Source: Papio anubis (lineage: Eukaryota > Chordata > Mammalia > Primates > Cercopithecidae). From it: DNA of 64,000 bases. The DNA lies in the NCBI RefSeq assembly GCF_008728515.1, contig NC_044978.1, forward strand, positions 148,052,262 through 148,116,261, written 5' to 3'. The notes below the pieces were generated by a model, which saw only the letters and a list, made by a program, of their open reading frames with translations, made no database searches and was not told the origin of the DNA. Positions 1-18,281 of this stretch are shown here, one piece after another. Position 1 is the first letter of the stretch. Every line of letters begins with the position of its first letter. The translations under genes and the position numbers were made by a program.

Positions 1-290
1 AATTATAACATTGATAATCTTTTTCCCAGATGGAGTATAACACAGCTACTATTTATACAAACATACTGGCCCATTTTCCTTTTCACTTTCTGAGAAAGAA
101 AGGGTTTTAAATAACGGTTTGGTTTAATAACAGTTTGGTCTGTTCTGTCTCTTTCCCTTTTTACACCATGAATTTTTTCCCCTCCCTTTAACCCTGAGCA
201 TCCCAACTGAGTTTGGCCACACTTGAGGCAACAGGATGAAGCCATGCTGTTTTTTTCATATACATAAGAATGATAGAAACATTTCAATCA
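1..290. other. Non-repetitive AT-rich flank
   Basis: No repeat family, exon or RNA gene is recognised. The stretch ends exactly where LINE-1 5' UTR sequence begins, so it is the 5' flank of that insertion. Confidence 0.6.
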
Positions 291-1637
291 GAGGAGGGGC
301 CAAGATGGTTGAATAGGAACAGCTCCAGTCTGCAACTCCCAGCAAGACCAATGCAGAAAACAGGTGATTTCTGCATTTCCAACTGAGATACCCAGTTCAT
401 CTCATTAAGACTGGTTAGGCAGTGAGTCTAACCAATGGAGGGCAAGCAGAAGCTGGGTGAGGTGTCACTTCACCTGGAAAGTGCAAGGAGCCCAAGGACC
501 TCTCTCCCCCAGCCAAGGGAAACTGTGAGGGACTGTGCTACCCAGTGGGTTACTATGCTTTTTCCATGATTTTTGCAATCTGCAGATCAGGAGATTCCCT
601 AGTGTGCCTACACCACCGGGGACCTGGGTTTCAAGCATAAAACTGGGCAGCTGTTTGGGCAGTCATTGAGCTAGCTGCAGGAGTTTTTTCCATACCACAG
701 TGTTACCTGGAACCCCAGCAAGGCAGAACCATTCACTCCCCTGGAGACCACTTGGGTAAGCCAAGTGGTCTCACCCAGTATATCCCACTCCCATGGAACC
801 CAGCAAGCTAAGAACCACTGGCTTGAAATTCCTGCTGCCAGCACAGCAGTCTGAAGTCAACCTGGGATGATCAAGCTTGGTGGGGGGAGGAGTGTCTACC
901 ATTACTAAGACTTTAGTAGGTGGTTTTCCCTTGACAGTGCTAAGGAGGCCAGAAGGTCTGGACTGGGTGGAACACACCACAGTGCAGCAAAGCCACTGTG
1001 GCCAGACTACTTCTCTAGATTCCTCCTCACTGGGCAGGAGCATCTCTGAAGGAAAGGTAACAGCTCCCATCAGGGGCTTACAGACAAAACCCCCATCTCC
1101 CTGGGACAGAGAACCTGGGGGAAGGGGTAGCTGTGGATGTAGCTTCAGAAGATTTCATCCTTCCTGCCTGCTGGCTCAGAAGGGAGCAGCTGATCCTGAC
1201 AAGAGGGATTCTCCCAGCACAGCACACTAGCTCTGCTAATGGACAGATGGCCTCCTCAAGTGGGTCCCTGACCCCTGTGCCTCTTGACTGGAGAAACCTC
1301 CCAACAGGGGTCGACAGACACCTCATATAGGAGAGCTCCGGCTGACATCAGGCCAGTGGCCGTCTGGGATGAAGCTTCCAGAGGAAAGAGCAGGCATAAT
1401 TTTTGCTATTCTACTTGCTTCCACGGTGATACCCAGGTGAAGAGTATCTGGAGTGGACCTCCAGCAAATTGCAGCAGACATGCAGAAGAGGGGCCTGACT
1501 GTTAGAAGGAAAACTAACAAACAGAAAGCAACAATATCAACATCAACATAAAGGAAACCCCCCGCCCCGCCCGCCTGACAAAAACCCCATCCGAAAGTCA
1601 TCAGCCTCAAAGATCAAAGATAGATAAATCCACGAAG
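291..1637 (+). promoter_or_regulatory. L1 5' UTR with decayed internal promoter
   Basis: This is the roughly 1.35 kb leader of the L1. In intact elements it holds an internal RNA polymerase II promoter on the sense strand and an antisense promoter. The first bases match the canonical start and the segment stops just before the ORF1 ATG. Many CpG positions appear as TG or CA, which is expected after methylation decay and suggests weak or no activity. Open frames on either strand inside it are not proteins. Confidence 0.8.
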
Positions 1638-2664
1638 ATGAGGAAAAACCAGCACAAAAATGCTGAAATTTGCCAAACCTGGAATGCTTCTTCTCCTCCA
1701 AATGATCGCAACTCCTCTCCAGCAAGGACACAAAACTGGATGGAGAATGAGATTGATGAATTGATAGAAGTAGGCTTCAGAAGGTGGGTAATAATAAACT
1801 CCTCTGAACTAAAGGAGCAGGTTCTAACCCAATGCAAGGAAGCTAAGAACCCTGATAAAAGGTTACAGGAACTGCTAACTAGAATAACCAGTTTAGAGAA
1901 GAGCATAAATGACCTGACGGAGCTGAAAAACACGGTATGAGAACTTCATGAAGCATACACAAGTATTAATAACTGAATTGATCAAGTGGAAGAAAGGTTA
2001 TCAGATATTGAAGATCAACTTACTGAAATAAGCTGTGAAGACAAGATTAGAGAAAAAAGAATGAAAAAGAATGAACAAACCCTCCAAGAAATATGGGACT
2101 ATGTAAAAACACCAAACCTATGATTGATTGGTGTACCTGAAAGTAACAGGGAGAATGGAACCAAGCTGGAAAACACACTTCAGGATACCATCCAGGAGAA
2201 CTTCTTCAACCTAGCAAGGTAGGCCAATATTAGAATTCAGGAAATACAGAGAACACCACTAAGATACTCCTCAAGAAAAGCAACCCCAAGACACATAATC
2301 ATCAGATTCTTCAAGGTTGAAATGAAGGAAAAAATGTTAAGGTCAGCCAGAGAGAAAGGTCAGGTTACCTACAAAGGGAAACCCATCAGACCAACAGTGG
2401 ATCTCTCTGCAGAAATCCTACAAGCCAAAAGAGAGTGAGGGGCCAATATTCAACATTCTTAAAGAAAAGAATTTTCAACCCAGAATTTCATATCCAGCCA
2501 AACTAAGCTTCATAAGTGAAGAAGAAATAAACTTCTTTACAGACAAGCAAATGTTAAAGGATTTTGTCACCACCAGATCTGCCTTACAAGAGCTCCTGAA
2601 GGAAGCACTAAATATGGAAAGGAACAACTGTTACCAACCACTGCAAAAATACACCAAAATATAA
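1638..2664 (+). pseudogene. L1 ORF1 (RNA-binding protein) pseudogene
   Basis: Intact L1 ORF1 encodes a trimeric RNA chaperone of about 338 residues with an N-terminal coiled coil, an RRM and a C-terminal domain. The reading begins at the ATG at 1638 and ends at the TAA at 2662-2664. The first 100 codons are open, including the family-typical segment WMENEIDEL and the start of the heptad coiled coil. The frame is then broken by in-frame stops at 1938, 1974, 2121, 2220 and 2436, most at former CpG or tryptophan/glutamine codons. An extra base near 2438-2442 shifts the frame. The decay is random and old; no product is expected. Confidence 0.92.
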
Positions 2665-2732
2665 AGACCAATGACACTATAAAGAAAAGAAACTGTATCA
2701 ACTAATGTGCAAAATAACCAGCTAGCATCATG

Positions 2733-6542
<3,810 letters not shown>

Positions 6543-6759
6543 ACAATGAGATCACTTGGACACAGGAAGGGGAGCATCACACACCGGGTCCTATTGCAGA
6601 GAGGGGGTAGGGGGTAGGGATAGCATTAGGAGATATACCTAATGTAAATGACGAGTTAATGGGTGCGGCACACCAACATGGCACATGTATACATACGTAA
6701 CAAACCTGCACGTTGTGCATATGTACCCTAGAACTTAAAGTATAATTTTAAAAAAAAAG

Positions 6760-9704
<2,945 letters not shown>

Positions 9705-9741
9705 ATAATTTAACCATTTGATACTTTGATACAAATGATGA

Positions 9742-9783
9742 AGTGAGCATTTACTGAGATCTTACTAAGTGCCACACATTGTA
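9742..9783 (-). repeat. MIR SINE, first part (split)
   Basis: The text GAGCATTTACTGAGATCTTACTAAGTGCCACACATTGT is the reverse complement of the MIR 3' region. It breaks off at an LTR and resumes at about 10245. Confidence 0.6.
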
Positions 9784-10244
9784 TGATGGTTAATTTTATG
9801 TTTTACTTTGGCTGGGCCACCATCCACAAATATATGGTCAAACGTTATTCTGGATGTTTCTGGGAGGGGCTGTTGGATGAAATTTACATTTCAATCTTTC
9901 AATTTTGAATAAAGCAGATCATTTTCCATAATGTGGGTGTCCTCATCCAATCAGTTGAAAGCCTGAAAAGAACAAAAAGCAGATCTTTCTTGAGCAAGAA
10001 GGATTCTCCAACAGACTGCCTTCAGACTTCATCTGCAGCATCGGCTCTTCCTGGTTCTGCAGTAAACTGTTCCTGGACTTGACTACAACTCTTTCTCGAG
10101 TCTCCAGCCTGCTGGCTTCGTCTATGAGATTTTGTACTCACCAGGCATCCACAATCATAGCCAATTCCTTAAAATAAATCTCTTTCTATACAGATATGCA
10201 GCCTATTGGTTCTGTGTCTCTGAAGAACACTGACTAAATATACA
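9784..10244 (+). mobile_element. Solo LTR, MLT2-like (ERVL), inside a MIR
   Basis: The element opens with TGATGGTTAATTTTATG and closes with CACTGACTAAATATACA, with an AATAAA signal near 10172. These ends and the internal CATCCAATCAGTTGAAAGCC fit an old ERVL-class LTR that I assign by eye to the MLT2 group. It interrupts a MIR, so it is younger than that SINE. The family name is less certain than the LTR-like structure. Confidence 0.65.
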
Positions 10245-10455
10245 GTGCGAGGAGTATTTTAAATGTATTGATGCATCCAATTTTCTCAACAATCCTATGA
10301 AGTCTGAACATGGTACTTTAAGAGGTGTTACTATTTCACAGGTAAAGGAATGGAGGCTTAATGAGATATGGAGCCCAAGGTCTTCCAACTGGTAGGTGGC
10401 AGAGCCATGATTATATTCCAAAGTTCAGAGACCAAATCTCTTTGCTTTGTTGCAC
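10245..10455 (-). repeat. MIR SINE, second part (split)
   Basis: The MIR resumes with AATTTTCTCAACAATCCTAT and runs through the core (GGAATGGAGGCTTAATGAGA, then CCAACTGGTAGGTGGCAGAG). Together with 9742-9783 it makes one MIR cut by the LTR. Confidence 0.75.
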
Positions 10456-10584
10456 TAACCCACCTTTGCTATTTCTTGGCCTTGATAATTCTGCATAGGC
10501 CTCTGCACCAGCCATTTGGAATCTGACTTTGACCAGACTCTTCCTTCCTGTCAGGGGACTCCTGAGAGACTACTTGGTGTCTGC

Positions 10585-10765
10585 CTTGGAGCCAGAAACT
10601 CCTGACCACTCTCTGGCAAACTCAGGCACGATTCTTTCCTTGCTAAGCCTCAGTTTCTTCATCTACAAAGGGAGGGTAAGTCACTTCACCAGCCTGTTGT
10701 GAGGGTTGAATATGAGTGTATATAGTGTCCATCTCACCGCCTGCAGGCACTAGTCACTCAAATGC
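10585..10765 (+). repeat. MIR SINE
   Basis: The core GCCTCAGTTTCTTCATCTAC followed by a GTTGTGAGGGTTGAAT block is diagnostic of the tRNA-derived MIR in sense orientation. Confidence 0.8.
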
Positions 10766-10877
10766 AAACACCCTCCCCTCCCACCATGCCTTAACATGCA
10801 TCTAAATGACACAAGTTCACTGCAGTTGGATCTTATACACACTGAACTCCTTAGAGAGAGTCTTTCTGTATGCCATC

Positions 10878-11205
10878 TGTATTAGTCAGCCAGGGCTGCT
10901 GTAACAAAATACCACACACTGGGTGGCTTAAACAACAGAAGTTTATTTCTCATAATTCTGGAGGTTGGAAGTCCAAGGTTTGGTTTCTTCTGAAACCTCT
11001 CTCCTTGGCTTGCAGGTGGCTGCCATCTCCTCTGTGTGTGTGCATTCCTCATTTCTCTTTGTGTGTACAAATTTCCTCTCCTTATAAGGACACATACTGG
11101 ATTAGGACCCTCTTTAATGGCTTCGTTTTAACTTAATCACCACTTTAAAGGCCCTGCCTTTAAATACAGTCACATTCTAAACTGCAAGAGGTTAGAGCAC
11201 ATTCT
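10878..11205 (-). mobile_element. MLT1-type MaLR LTR
   Basis: The reverse-oriented LTR starts TGTATTAGTCAGCCAGGGCT, continues with the GGTGGCTTAAACAACAGAAG block and ends in the AAATACAGTCACATTCTAAA region. This order is that of MLT1 solo LTRs read on the minus strand. The far end (LTR 5' end) is degraded or truncated. Confidence 0.85.
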
Positions 11206-12539
11206 GTCTATGACATCATCTTACCTCCCAGGTGCCAAGGACATGCTGCCTGGGAAACCCACTATGTCCCACCTTTCCTGCTTTTCCCTACTGAGATTGA
11301 TGCACAGGACTTTTCAACATGGTTGTCCCTTCAAACTGTCCACCAATTTGGCACCATTTCTTCAGGATTATGCTAAGAGACTAGCCAAGCTGATCAGAAA
11401 TGAAAGGGAAGTGCTGCGGTTCCTTCAGATTCTATGAACTCGCCTTTGTCCATTGGTTATGGACAGTTGACCAGAACAAGTACCAGGCACTTTCATAGAA
11501 ACTGCTTTAATTCTTAGTCAATAAAGTGCACAGCCTCTCACCACTACCATCAAACACCCCCACAGCCTACTAAGAAAACTACTCCAGGGAGCAGGGTGGC
11601 ATTGTGAAGTATATTTCAAACAGTAGTTATAGTAAAGAACATGATCTCATGAAAACCGTTGCTCTTGACTCCAAGGACTCTTGCATTCTTTACATTGACT
11701 CCTATCTGTCTCTGAGGGAGCTATCCCTGCTCATGCCAAGGTGTCTGTTAATTCCGAATCTATGTTTCTGAGCCCTAGTGTTTTTGCTTTTGTTCTTCCT
11801 AACATCTGTTGGTGGACATCTAACATCCAACATGGAACACCCTTACTGATAAGAGTTCTAAGGCCAGGTACCTCATGGGCCACAAGCCTTCCTTAGGTCT
11901 AACCTGCTTCTGTCTGTCTTTGACTGAAGCACCCATACTAGGTCCAATCTGGGGTGCTTAGGGAAGTAGGGTCTCACTATACAAAGACAGTGTCTCATCT
12001 AGAAGAAACCCATGGGAGCAATTTCCGAGGAAGAGCATGTGGGCAGCCAGGCACCACATCTCTGCCCTCCCTCTGGGGCTCCCTGAGATCTGTCGTGCAG
12101 ACTCATATCATATCAGCAGAGTAATGGCCATATTGGCAAATCTCATTTCCTTTTGCTGGTAGCCTTCTCCAAAATATTCCTGATCCATTTAGAGAATAAA
12201 TGAGCTTCCCAACTCTAAGAGTTGAATTTTGTAAAACTGGATAAAACATGAACTTCCGTTTTTAAGTCATTGGAAATCATTTCAAATATATATAAAACCA
12301 AGTTTCTAATGGGTAAAACATGAGCGGAAAGGATAATTTGATATTCCAGGGGGAAAAGAAAACCTATAGGAAAAAGAAACCCAGAGTCAGAGTTGTCCCC
12401 ACCATCCTTTCTTTTCTTTTTATCTTTTAAATAACACTTTAGATAGAGTATGAACTTCTATAGTTGAACCTAAACAAAGCAGAAAGAGAACAGGAAATCA
12501 ATGGGAATCACATCTTAATGCAACCTTTTCTAAAATAGT
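11206..12539. other. Stretch without recognised gene or repeat
   Basis: Reading both strands I see no exon-like open frame with splice context, no RNA gene and no clear interspersed repeat. It may hold repeats too old to see by eye. Confidence 0.5.
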
Positions 12540-12890
12540 TCAAGAATCCATAGGGGACTCATTCTGTATTGGATTTCTGAAAGGACTGGAGCTTGTAACC
12601 CAGTGATTGATGCCTGCCATCAGCAGCACGTCTCTCTCTTTCCTCCCTCGAAGGCTGAGACAAATTTTACCTCATTCAACAGCTCTCAATCATATTCATG
12701 AAGTCAAGACTTCAAATGGGGCATGATTACAACTTTAATAGCTATTTCAGGTAGAACTGATTCGCATGATGTGGGATCTTGGCAGCAGTTTAATTACTTT
12801 AGGGTAATGATGCGAATCTCGGTGAGGGGCCAATTTTGGCTTTACTGACTATTATGTGCGTTAATTAATATGATTAAATGTGCTGCTTTC
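12540..12890. promoter_or_regulatory. Candidate conserved noncoding element
   Basis: The block is repeat-free and keeps several CpGs. It is dense in homeodomain-like cores (ATGATTA, TTTAATTAC, TTAATTAATATGATTAAA). It also holds an inverted pair of octamer-like words, GATTCGCAT at 12759-12767 and ATGCGAATC at 12810-12818. This is the texture of distal enhancers, but conservation cannot be judged from one sequence, so the call is inference. Confidence 0.3.
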
Positions 12891-13227
12891 CATGCTCTTT
12901 TATTCCCCTCTCTCTACTGATATTTGGGGCTTGTCTTCTGAACTGTTGTTGGTCAAAGTTTCTTTCCTCTCATTTTCATTGGTAGAGCAGGATGTATTCT
13001 TGAGAACACGAATGCATTTATTTATTGATAAAGAAAGTCTTCTGGAAATCTTTTGCAGAGATGAAGCAAAGGAGGGACTTTCTTGCCTTCTTCATCCTCT
13101 TTCTCTTGTCTCCTTCTTCCTCTGCTTGCTTATTGTTTGTTTTTGCTGCATTTCCCACTTTATGTGATTTTATGGCTCTTCAAAATGAATTCACCTTTCT
13201 AAACTTTGATGCAATTACTTAAGCCAA

Positions 13228-13445
13228 TAATAACTTATGTTTGTTGATTGTTTACTGTGTACCAGGAATTTCTGTAAGTGCTTTCTTTGTCTTTTTTCAT
13301 TACATCAAAGTAACAACATTATTCCTGTTTCATGGAAAAAACAGCAAAGTGTGTACAAATTAGGCAACTTGCCTGAGATAACATCCTGGGTAAATGATGG
13401 CACCAGCATTTTAATCCAGGTGGTCTGTGACTCCATAGTGGGAAC
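13228..13445 (-). repeat. MIR SINE
   Basis: TTGTTTACTGTGTACCAGGA, then a weak core and TTGCCTGAGATAACATCCTG, follow the order of a reverse-complement MIR. Confidence 0.7.
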
Positions 13446-13884
13446 TCTCCCATTGTAATTCCTACTGAAATCTGGTAGTTGTGAAAATAATTTCTCTCTC
13501 TCAAAATAACAGTCATTCCCACAATTAGTATTCGGCACATATATATGTTGGAGGTTTATTATATGCCAGAACCACTCTGGAGGCTCAGGGGTACAAGAGA
13601 ATACTAGACAGAGCCCTTGCTCTCAAGGTAGCCATGCCTTTCTGGAGATCTTTAGTGTAGCATGTCATAACTGCTGTGGAGTGATGTCACACAGAATGTC
13701 TTCTAAAATTATAGCAACATGGTCATTCAGAGGGATTTGACATGTGCTGGGAAAATCTCAGTTAATTCTAGCCACTGGATTACTTCCTGCAAAAATGTAA
13801 AAAAAAAAATCCAAGGGGTAGGATGTAGATGACAACCTTACTATCATCAAATATTAGCAACAGCCAACTATATCCCATGGTCAG
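13446..13884. other. No gene; possible L2 relic
   Basis: At 13545-13640 the text GGTTTATTATATGCCAGAAC and CTAGACAGAGCCCTTGCTCT resembles the reversed L2 3' end, but too weakly for a firm call. The rest is unrecognised. Confidence 0.35.
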
Positions 13885-14050
13885 ATGAAAAGCCTATGGA
13901 TTTCGAAATCACATAGACCTGGCTTCAAATTTCTGCTGGGTTCCTTATTAGCTGTGTGACTTTGAGCAATTTACGCAAACTCTCTGAACTTCTGTTTGTT
14001 CACCTATACAAGCAGATGAAAAAGATCTCACCTCTTGTAGTTGCTTAGAC
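13885..14050 (+). repeat. MIR SINE
   Basis: The sense MIR core is readable: TAGACCTGGCTTCAAATT, GCTGTGTGACTTTGAGCAAT and CTCTGAACTTCTGTTTGTTC. Confidence 0.85.
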
Positions 14051-14271
14051 CAAGAATTTGCCAACTTTTTCTTGAAGGAACAGATAGTAAATATTTTAGT
14101 TTTTGCTCGCCTTCCAGGCTGTCACAGCTACTCAGCTCTGCCATTGTAGCATAAAAGCAGCCATGGACAATATGCAAATGAGTAAGTGTGGCACTATTAC
14201 AATACATTTTATTTACAAAACCAGACAGGCTGGATCTGACCCATGGGGTATAGCTTGCTACCGCTTGGTTT
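14051..14271 (+). mobile_element. Nonautonomous hAT-Charlie-type DNA transposon
   Basis: The sequence reads AGAATTTGCCAACTTTTTCT, then ACAGATAGTAAATATTTTAG and CAGCCATGGACAATATGCAA, ending GGGGTATAGCTTGCTACC. This matches a common mammalian hAT MITE whose ends are short inverted repeats. A minus-strand relative lies at 39786-39960. The exact MER name is not assigned. Confidence 0.75.
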
Positions 14272-15035
14272 AGAGCATTAAATGGGATATTAAAAGGAAA
14301 ACGTGTATGAAGGTCTCTGATCTACTGTAGACAATGATTGTTCATTTTCTTTCCTTCCTGCAATTTATTTAATTAAGCTGATAGGACACAAAGGTGGACA
14401 CAAACACTCTACTTCTCTCTTAAAGTGCTCATGGTCCACTTGAGGTGACAAGACATAGAAAAATATAGGGAACAATACAATTTTGGAATGGAATTGAGTG
14501 AATGGAATAATGACCATAAGAAAAATGGTTAATGTCAAGTGAAGGAAGAAGAAAGGATTTCCAGGTAGGAAATCTAAAGGAGGAGGAAAGCTGTAAGTAT
14601 TTAAAGGAAGCTCAATGAAGCCATTTGTCTGGAGAAGAGAGGGTGTATATAAGAAGAGTGAGTGGCAGTCAAGCTTAGCCACAGCAGTGTAGGGCTGAGT
14701 GATGGGTTCAGGAGTTTACGTCTTTACCTGTAGATGTCATTCAATGTGCTACTGGGTTGTTGTTTTTTTAATAACATAGTAAGCACTCATCAGATATTTG
14801 TTGGGTGAATAAAGTCATCTGGAAGTGATTTGTGGGATGGTTGGCAAAAAATGGCAGCTGAAAAATCAGAGATTGATGGCAGCTAGCATCAGCCAGAAAG
14901 GACAGATCAAAAAGACACTGCACAGGAAGAACGGACATGACCAGTAACCAAACTGCAGGCAAGAGGGAGGTACTATTTAGAGACGATGCTGAGGTTTAAA
15001 TCTGGCGACCAGAAAAATACTATTGTTATTGATTA
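14272..15035. other. Stretch without recognised gene
   Basis: No exon or RNA gene was seen. A short MIR/L2-like tail (CATAGTAAGCACTCATCAGA) is visible near 14775-14800. Confidence 0.45.
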
Positions 15036-15425
15036 CCTTAGTCTGTTTGTGCTGCTGTAACAAAATGCTTTAGATTGAGTAATGTATAAACAATGGAGAT
15101 GTATTTCTCAGAGTTCTGGAGGCTGGAAAGTCCAAGATCAAGGTGCTGGCATGTTTGGTGTCTGGTGAGAGCCTGGTCTTTGCTTACAAGATGACACCTC
15201 AAATGCTGTGTCCTCTGGAGGAGACAAATGCTGTGTCCTCATATAGCAGAAGGTATGGGGGAGAAAAAAGGGTCCAGCTAGTTCCCTCTAGCCATTTTAT
15301 AAGGTACTTATTCCATCCTTCAGGGTGGAGCTCCTATAACCTAACTGCCTCCTAAAGGCCCCATTTCCTGATACTGTTGCATTGGGTCTCAAATTTTGGA
15401 GGGTCACAGACACTCAAACCATAGC
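15036..15425 (-). mobile_element. MaLR LTR (MST/MLT1-type)
   Basis: The block CCTTAGTCTGTTTGTGCTGC, GTTCTGGAGGCTGGAAAGTC, AGATCAAGGTGCTGGCA and a closing CACAGACACTCAAACCATAG is a MaLR LTR in reverse orientation. An internal direct repeat of AATGCTGTGTCCTC occurs at about 15200 and 15228. Confidence 0.8.
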
Positions 15426-17000
15426 GGTGATAAAATGAAGGGTGTCACGGAAGTTGCTTTCTGGAGGAAACATTACGAATTTAGTCTCAAGCACTTGAAT
15501 TTAGCATACCTGAGAACATCCAGGTGAACAAATTTGGTATGATAAGGAGGCTCAAGAAAAAGACTGAACCTGGAAGCAGACAGAGATTTAGACATCAGCC
15601 TCATACACAGATGTCTCAGGAGAATGATTGAAGTCTTGATTCTGGCTGAGATTTGTGGACCAAAATGAAGATCTTGTGTTGGGACTGACTCAGAGACAGG
15701 GGTTCTCCTTAGAAACCTCAAAGCAGCTCCTAGTTCATCCTAAGTATTAAGGCAATAGAAGTGCTGAGAGATTGATAAGGTCTCATAACATGTTTTAAAA
15801 TGTAAAAACAAAGATCAGAAAAAGAATTAAATAAACCTTGGGATTCTGATGTCCAGAACTGTCTTCCATACAATCCTAAAGAAAAGACTCAGACCGTGAA
15901 CTCCTACACTATGTAAATTCAATAAGTACACCTAGTACAGAGTAATCCTATTGAGTTCAATTAATAGAAGACATGGAAGTGTGTCACCAGTAATAATCAT
16001 AAGACATTCTCAGCACTTTTCCACATGTGGCTAACGCAATCATAACTTAGCAAAGCTACTTTCAGATATACATCTGAATCTCTTGCTCTGTTAAATACAA
16101 TTTTATGGCACATCTTTTGCAATTTTCAATAGATCTCAACTTGATCTACTTCTCTTGTCTTGCACCTGCCTCAATTTTCTTGCTACTACTGTGAGGGAGG
16201 GGTTTTCCGTTGACTAGAAAGAAGTGATTTATGGGGCAAGAGGCAAAAGAAATGGATCCATCTAGAATAGCATTTTTATTATATTTTCTCTAAGTAAAAT
16301 CAGAAAAGTGTTGCCCAGAGGCATTATGATCTGGCCATGTTAGACTCCAGCTCCTTATTAAATTGGTGAGTTATGGAGAAGGTGTTACCATCCGAGACAG
16401 TTTTTGAAGGGGCTTTTCATTTTCCTATTTCCATTTAGCTATTTCTTGAAGCTGATGAAATACGTAGTACTTAGGTTATTGCAGGGTCAAGCAGAACATT
16501 CTTTTTAGGGAATACATAGCAGTGAAAGAAGTGTAGGATTTTAAAATCTGGCATCAGAGCTTGCCAAGTTTAAACATCCAAATTTGTATAAAAAGGGAAA
16601 ACTCTGATCCAGAGAGACTGAATGACTAAAAGACTCAGAGTGTGCTGCAGAACCAGGTCTAGAATCCTGGCTCCCAGTCCATTACTGCAAGTACAACGTT
16701 TTAGAAATTCACATTGGCCACAAGCAGATTCCCCTCCCGTTGTAAAAGAGCATTTAGGCCACAACCAGCAGAAACACTAAGCTGCGGATTTCTGTTCCTG
16801 ACGCATCCACCGTGGTCATCTTCTGACATTTTCCAAGGACTGGGACAGCTTTGGAAAGCCCTCTTAGAGACCAGGTTATTTTAAGGTGGAAAACAGAAAT
16901 CCTAACAAGCCCGGGCATATGCCTTTTTTTTTTTTTTTAATGGAAAAGCTGAGGGACCCAAGAGCCAACCCTGAAACCTTGATATTTAAAGCAGTTGTCT
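15426..17000. other. Stretch without recognised gene
   Basis: No coding or RNA gene is supported. Weak MIR-like text occurs at 16590-16690 (reverse orientation), and a run of about 17 T lies at 16924-16940. The remainder is unassigned. Confidence 0.45.
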
Positions 17001-17089
17001 GTAGACATAATACCCTAGTTTGATCAAAGGGTTGGGCCACACAATCCCAGGGAACAGGAAGGCTGACAAGGGGGAAGGGCTCTTTGTCC

Positions 17090-17250
17090 AGGAGGCCTGG
17101 AATCCGGATGCCCTGGCTGGCGGGTCTGCCGGGGAGGGGCTGAGGCCCAGTCTGTGCCCGCGTTCCTCCCCCTGCCCTTCTGGTCCCCACACCGAGAGAT
17201 CAGACAGAGCCTGCTCTCTCCCCACACTCAGTATCCGATCGGTTTTCTTC
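17090..17250. other. Local GC- and CpG-richer patch
   Basis: Against an AT-rich background this patch is G/C-dense with several CpGs (TGGCGGGTCTGCCGGGG, GCCCGCGTTCCTCC, CACCGAGAG). It is too short for a standard CpG island. A pyrimidine-rich TCGGTTTTCTTCAG ends at 17252 and AAAAGGTAAGCAT follows at about 17318, giving an acceptor-like and a donor-like signal around a short interval. Nothing else supports an exon. Confidence 0.3.
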
Positions 17251-17801
17251 AGGACATTAGTAAAATGCATGTATAGGGTTTGCTTGTATTTTTGTTGCTG
17301 TTTAATTCTACAATCAGAAAAGGTAAGCATCCCAGTTTAACTCTATGAGTCTTTCTCCCAGTATGTGGCTTCCTAAACAAATATTTCATCTATCGTTCAG
17401 GTCACATTCTTGACCTTGTTGTTTCAGGTGCCTGATAATTCTGGGCTAATGACGGCCTGGCGAGCACGTTGGTTGCCCCACCACCACCTCACCATTCTCC
17501 AGTGCGCCCCGCCCTCCCTCCTGTCCCCAGCAGCTTTCCCTGGGCCCATTTTCATACCAGCCCCTTCCCCATTAATTGCTTTTCCCTCGGTAGCCTTTCT
17601 TTTCTTTATCAAAGTGCTTACTCTGAAGGCTTCTACTTCAGATTCCTGCCCCCAGTGCCCTTGGCCTGTTCATTATTTAATTTTGCTTTCAGTCCCCTGC
17701 CTGTCAATGTCTGCGCCCTGTGATTGTTTTCATTTTTTAAAGTCTCCAAACAAAGATCACAGCCTTGTAGATACGCTTTTAAAATATTATAATGATTTCT
17801 G

Positions 17802-17827
17802 GTGTGCACACACATGTGTGTGCACAC
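17802..17827. repeat. Perfect 26-bp palindrome
   Basis: Reading inward from GTGTGCACACAC, this segment equals its own reverse complement over 26 bases. It is made entirely of alternating purine and pyrimidine, so it could form a cruciform or Z-DNA. It looks like a short GT/CA microsatellite switch. Confidence 0.85.
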
Positions 17828-17835
17828 AGACATAA

Positions 17836-18281
17836 ATTAGTTAGAAAAATGTGCTTTGGATCCACCTAGGTTCTCTGAAGCACAGAATTTGACTGATAAA
17901 AGGGCTTTATGCACTGCCCCCTGGCCCTGCTGACAACACTACCCCTAATGCCTGTCGTCCTGCTTTGTAAGTTGCTGAGATGGGTACTTTTCTCTAGTCA
18001 GTCAAACAAATACATAAAGTAACTTCTAGAGTTCTTTGTCATTGTACTAAGCTGGCTGAAGGCATTTTAGAGATCCAATCTAATTGAGGGGCGTGCATTA
18101 ACATGGAAGGAAGCAACACTATCTGATAGCAACTGACATAGGTCTAGTCATGCAGTAAAGCATTCAAAATAATCCGGAGAAAGGATAACAGATCGAGCCT
18201 TTGGGGATGAGTGATATCTGGAGTCAGGAAAGTTCTTCTGATTTTTCTTTTTGACCCCTAAATATCAGATGTGTTCAACAT
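17836..18281. other. Stretch without recognised gene
   Basis: No repeat family, exon or RNA gene was recognised on either strand. Confidence 0.45.

Noticed and set aside
771..1610. Antisense frames in the L1 5' UTR as ORF0
   Set aside because: Primate L1 ORF0 lies nearer the 5' end of the leader and no matching antisense open frame is seen there; these frames look incidental.
10585..10765. tRNA-like text in MIR elements considered as tRNA genes
   Set aside because: MIR is tRNA-derived; no complete cloverleaf with A and B boxes is present.
17410..17835. 141-codon plus-strand frame with hydrophobic content
   Set aside because: It is made of pyrimidine-rich unique DNA and ends in the CA/GT palindrome; no start context, splice or homology that I recognise.
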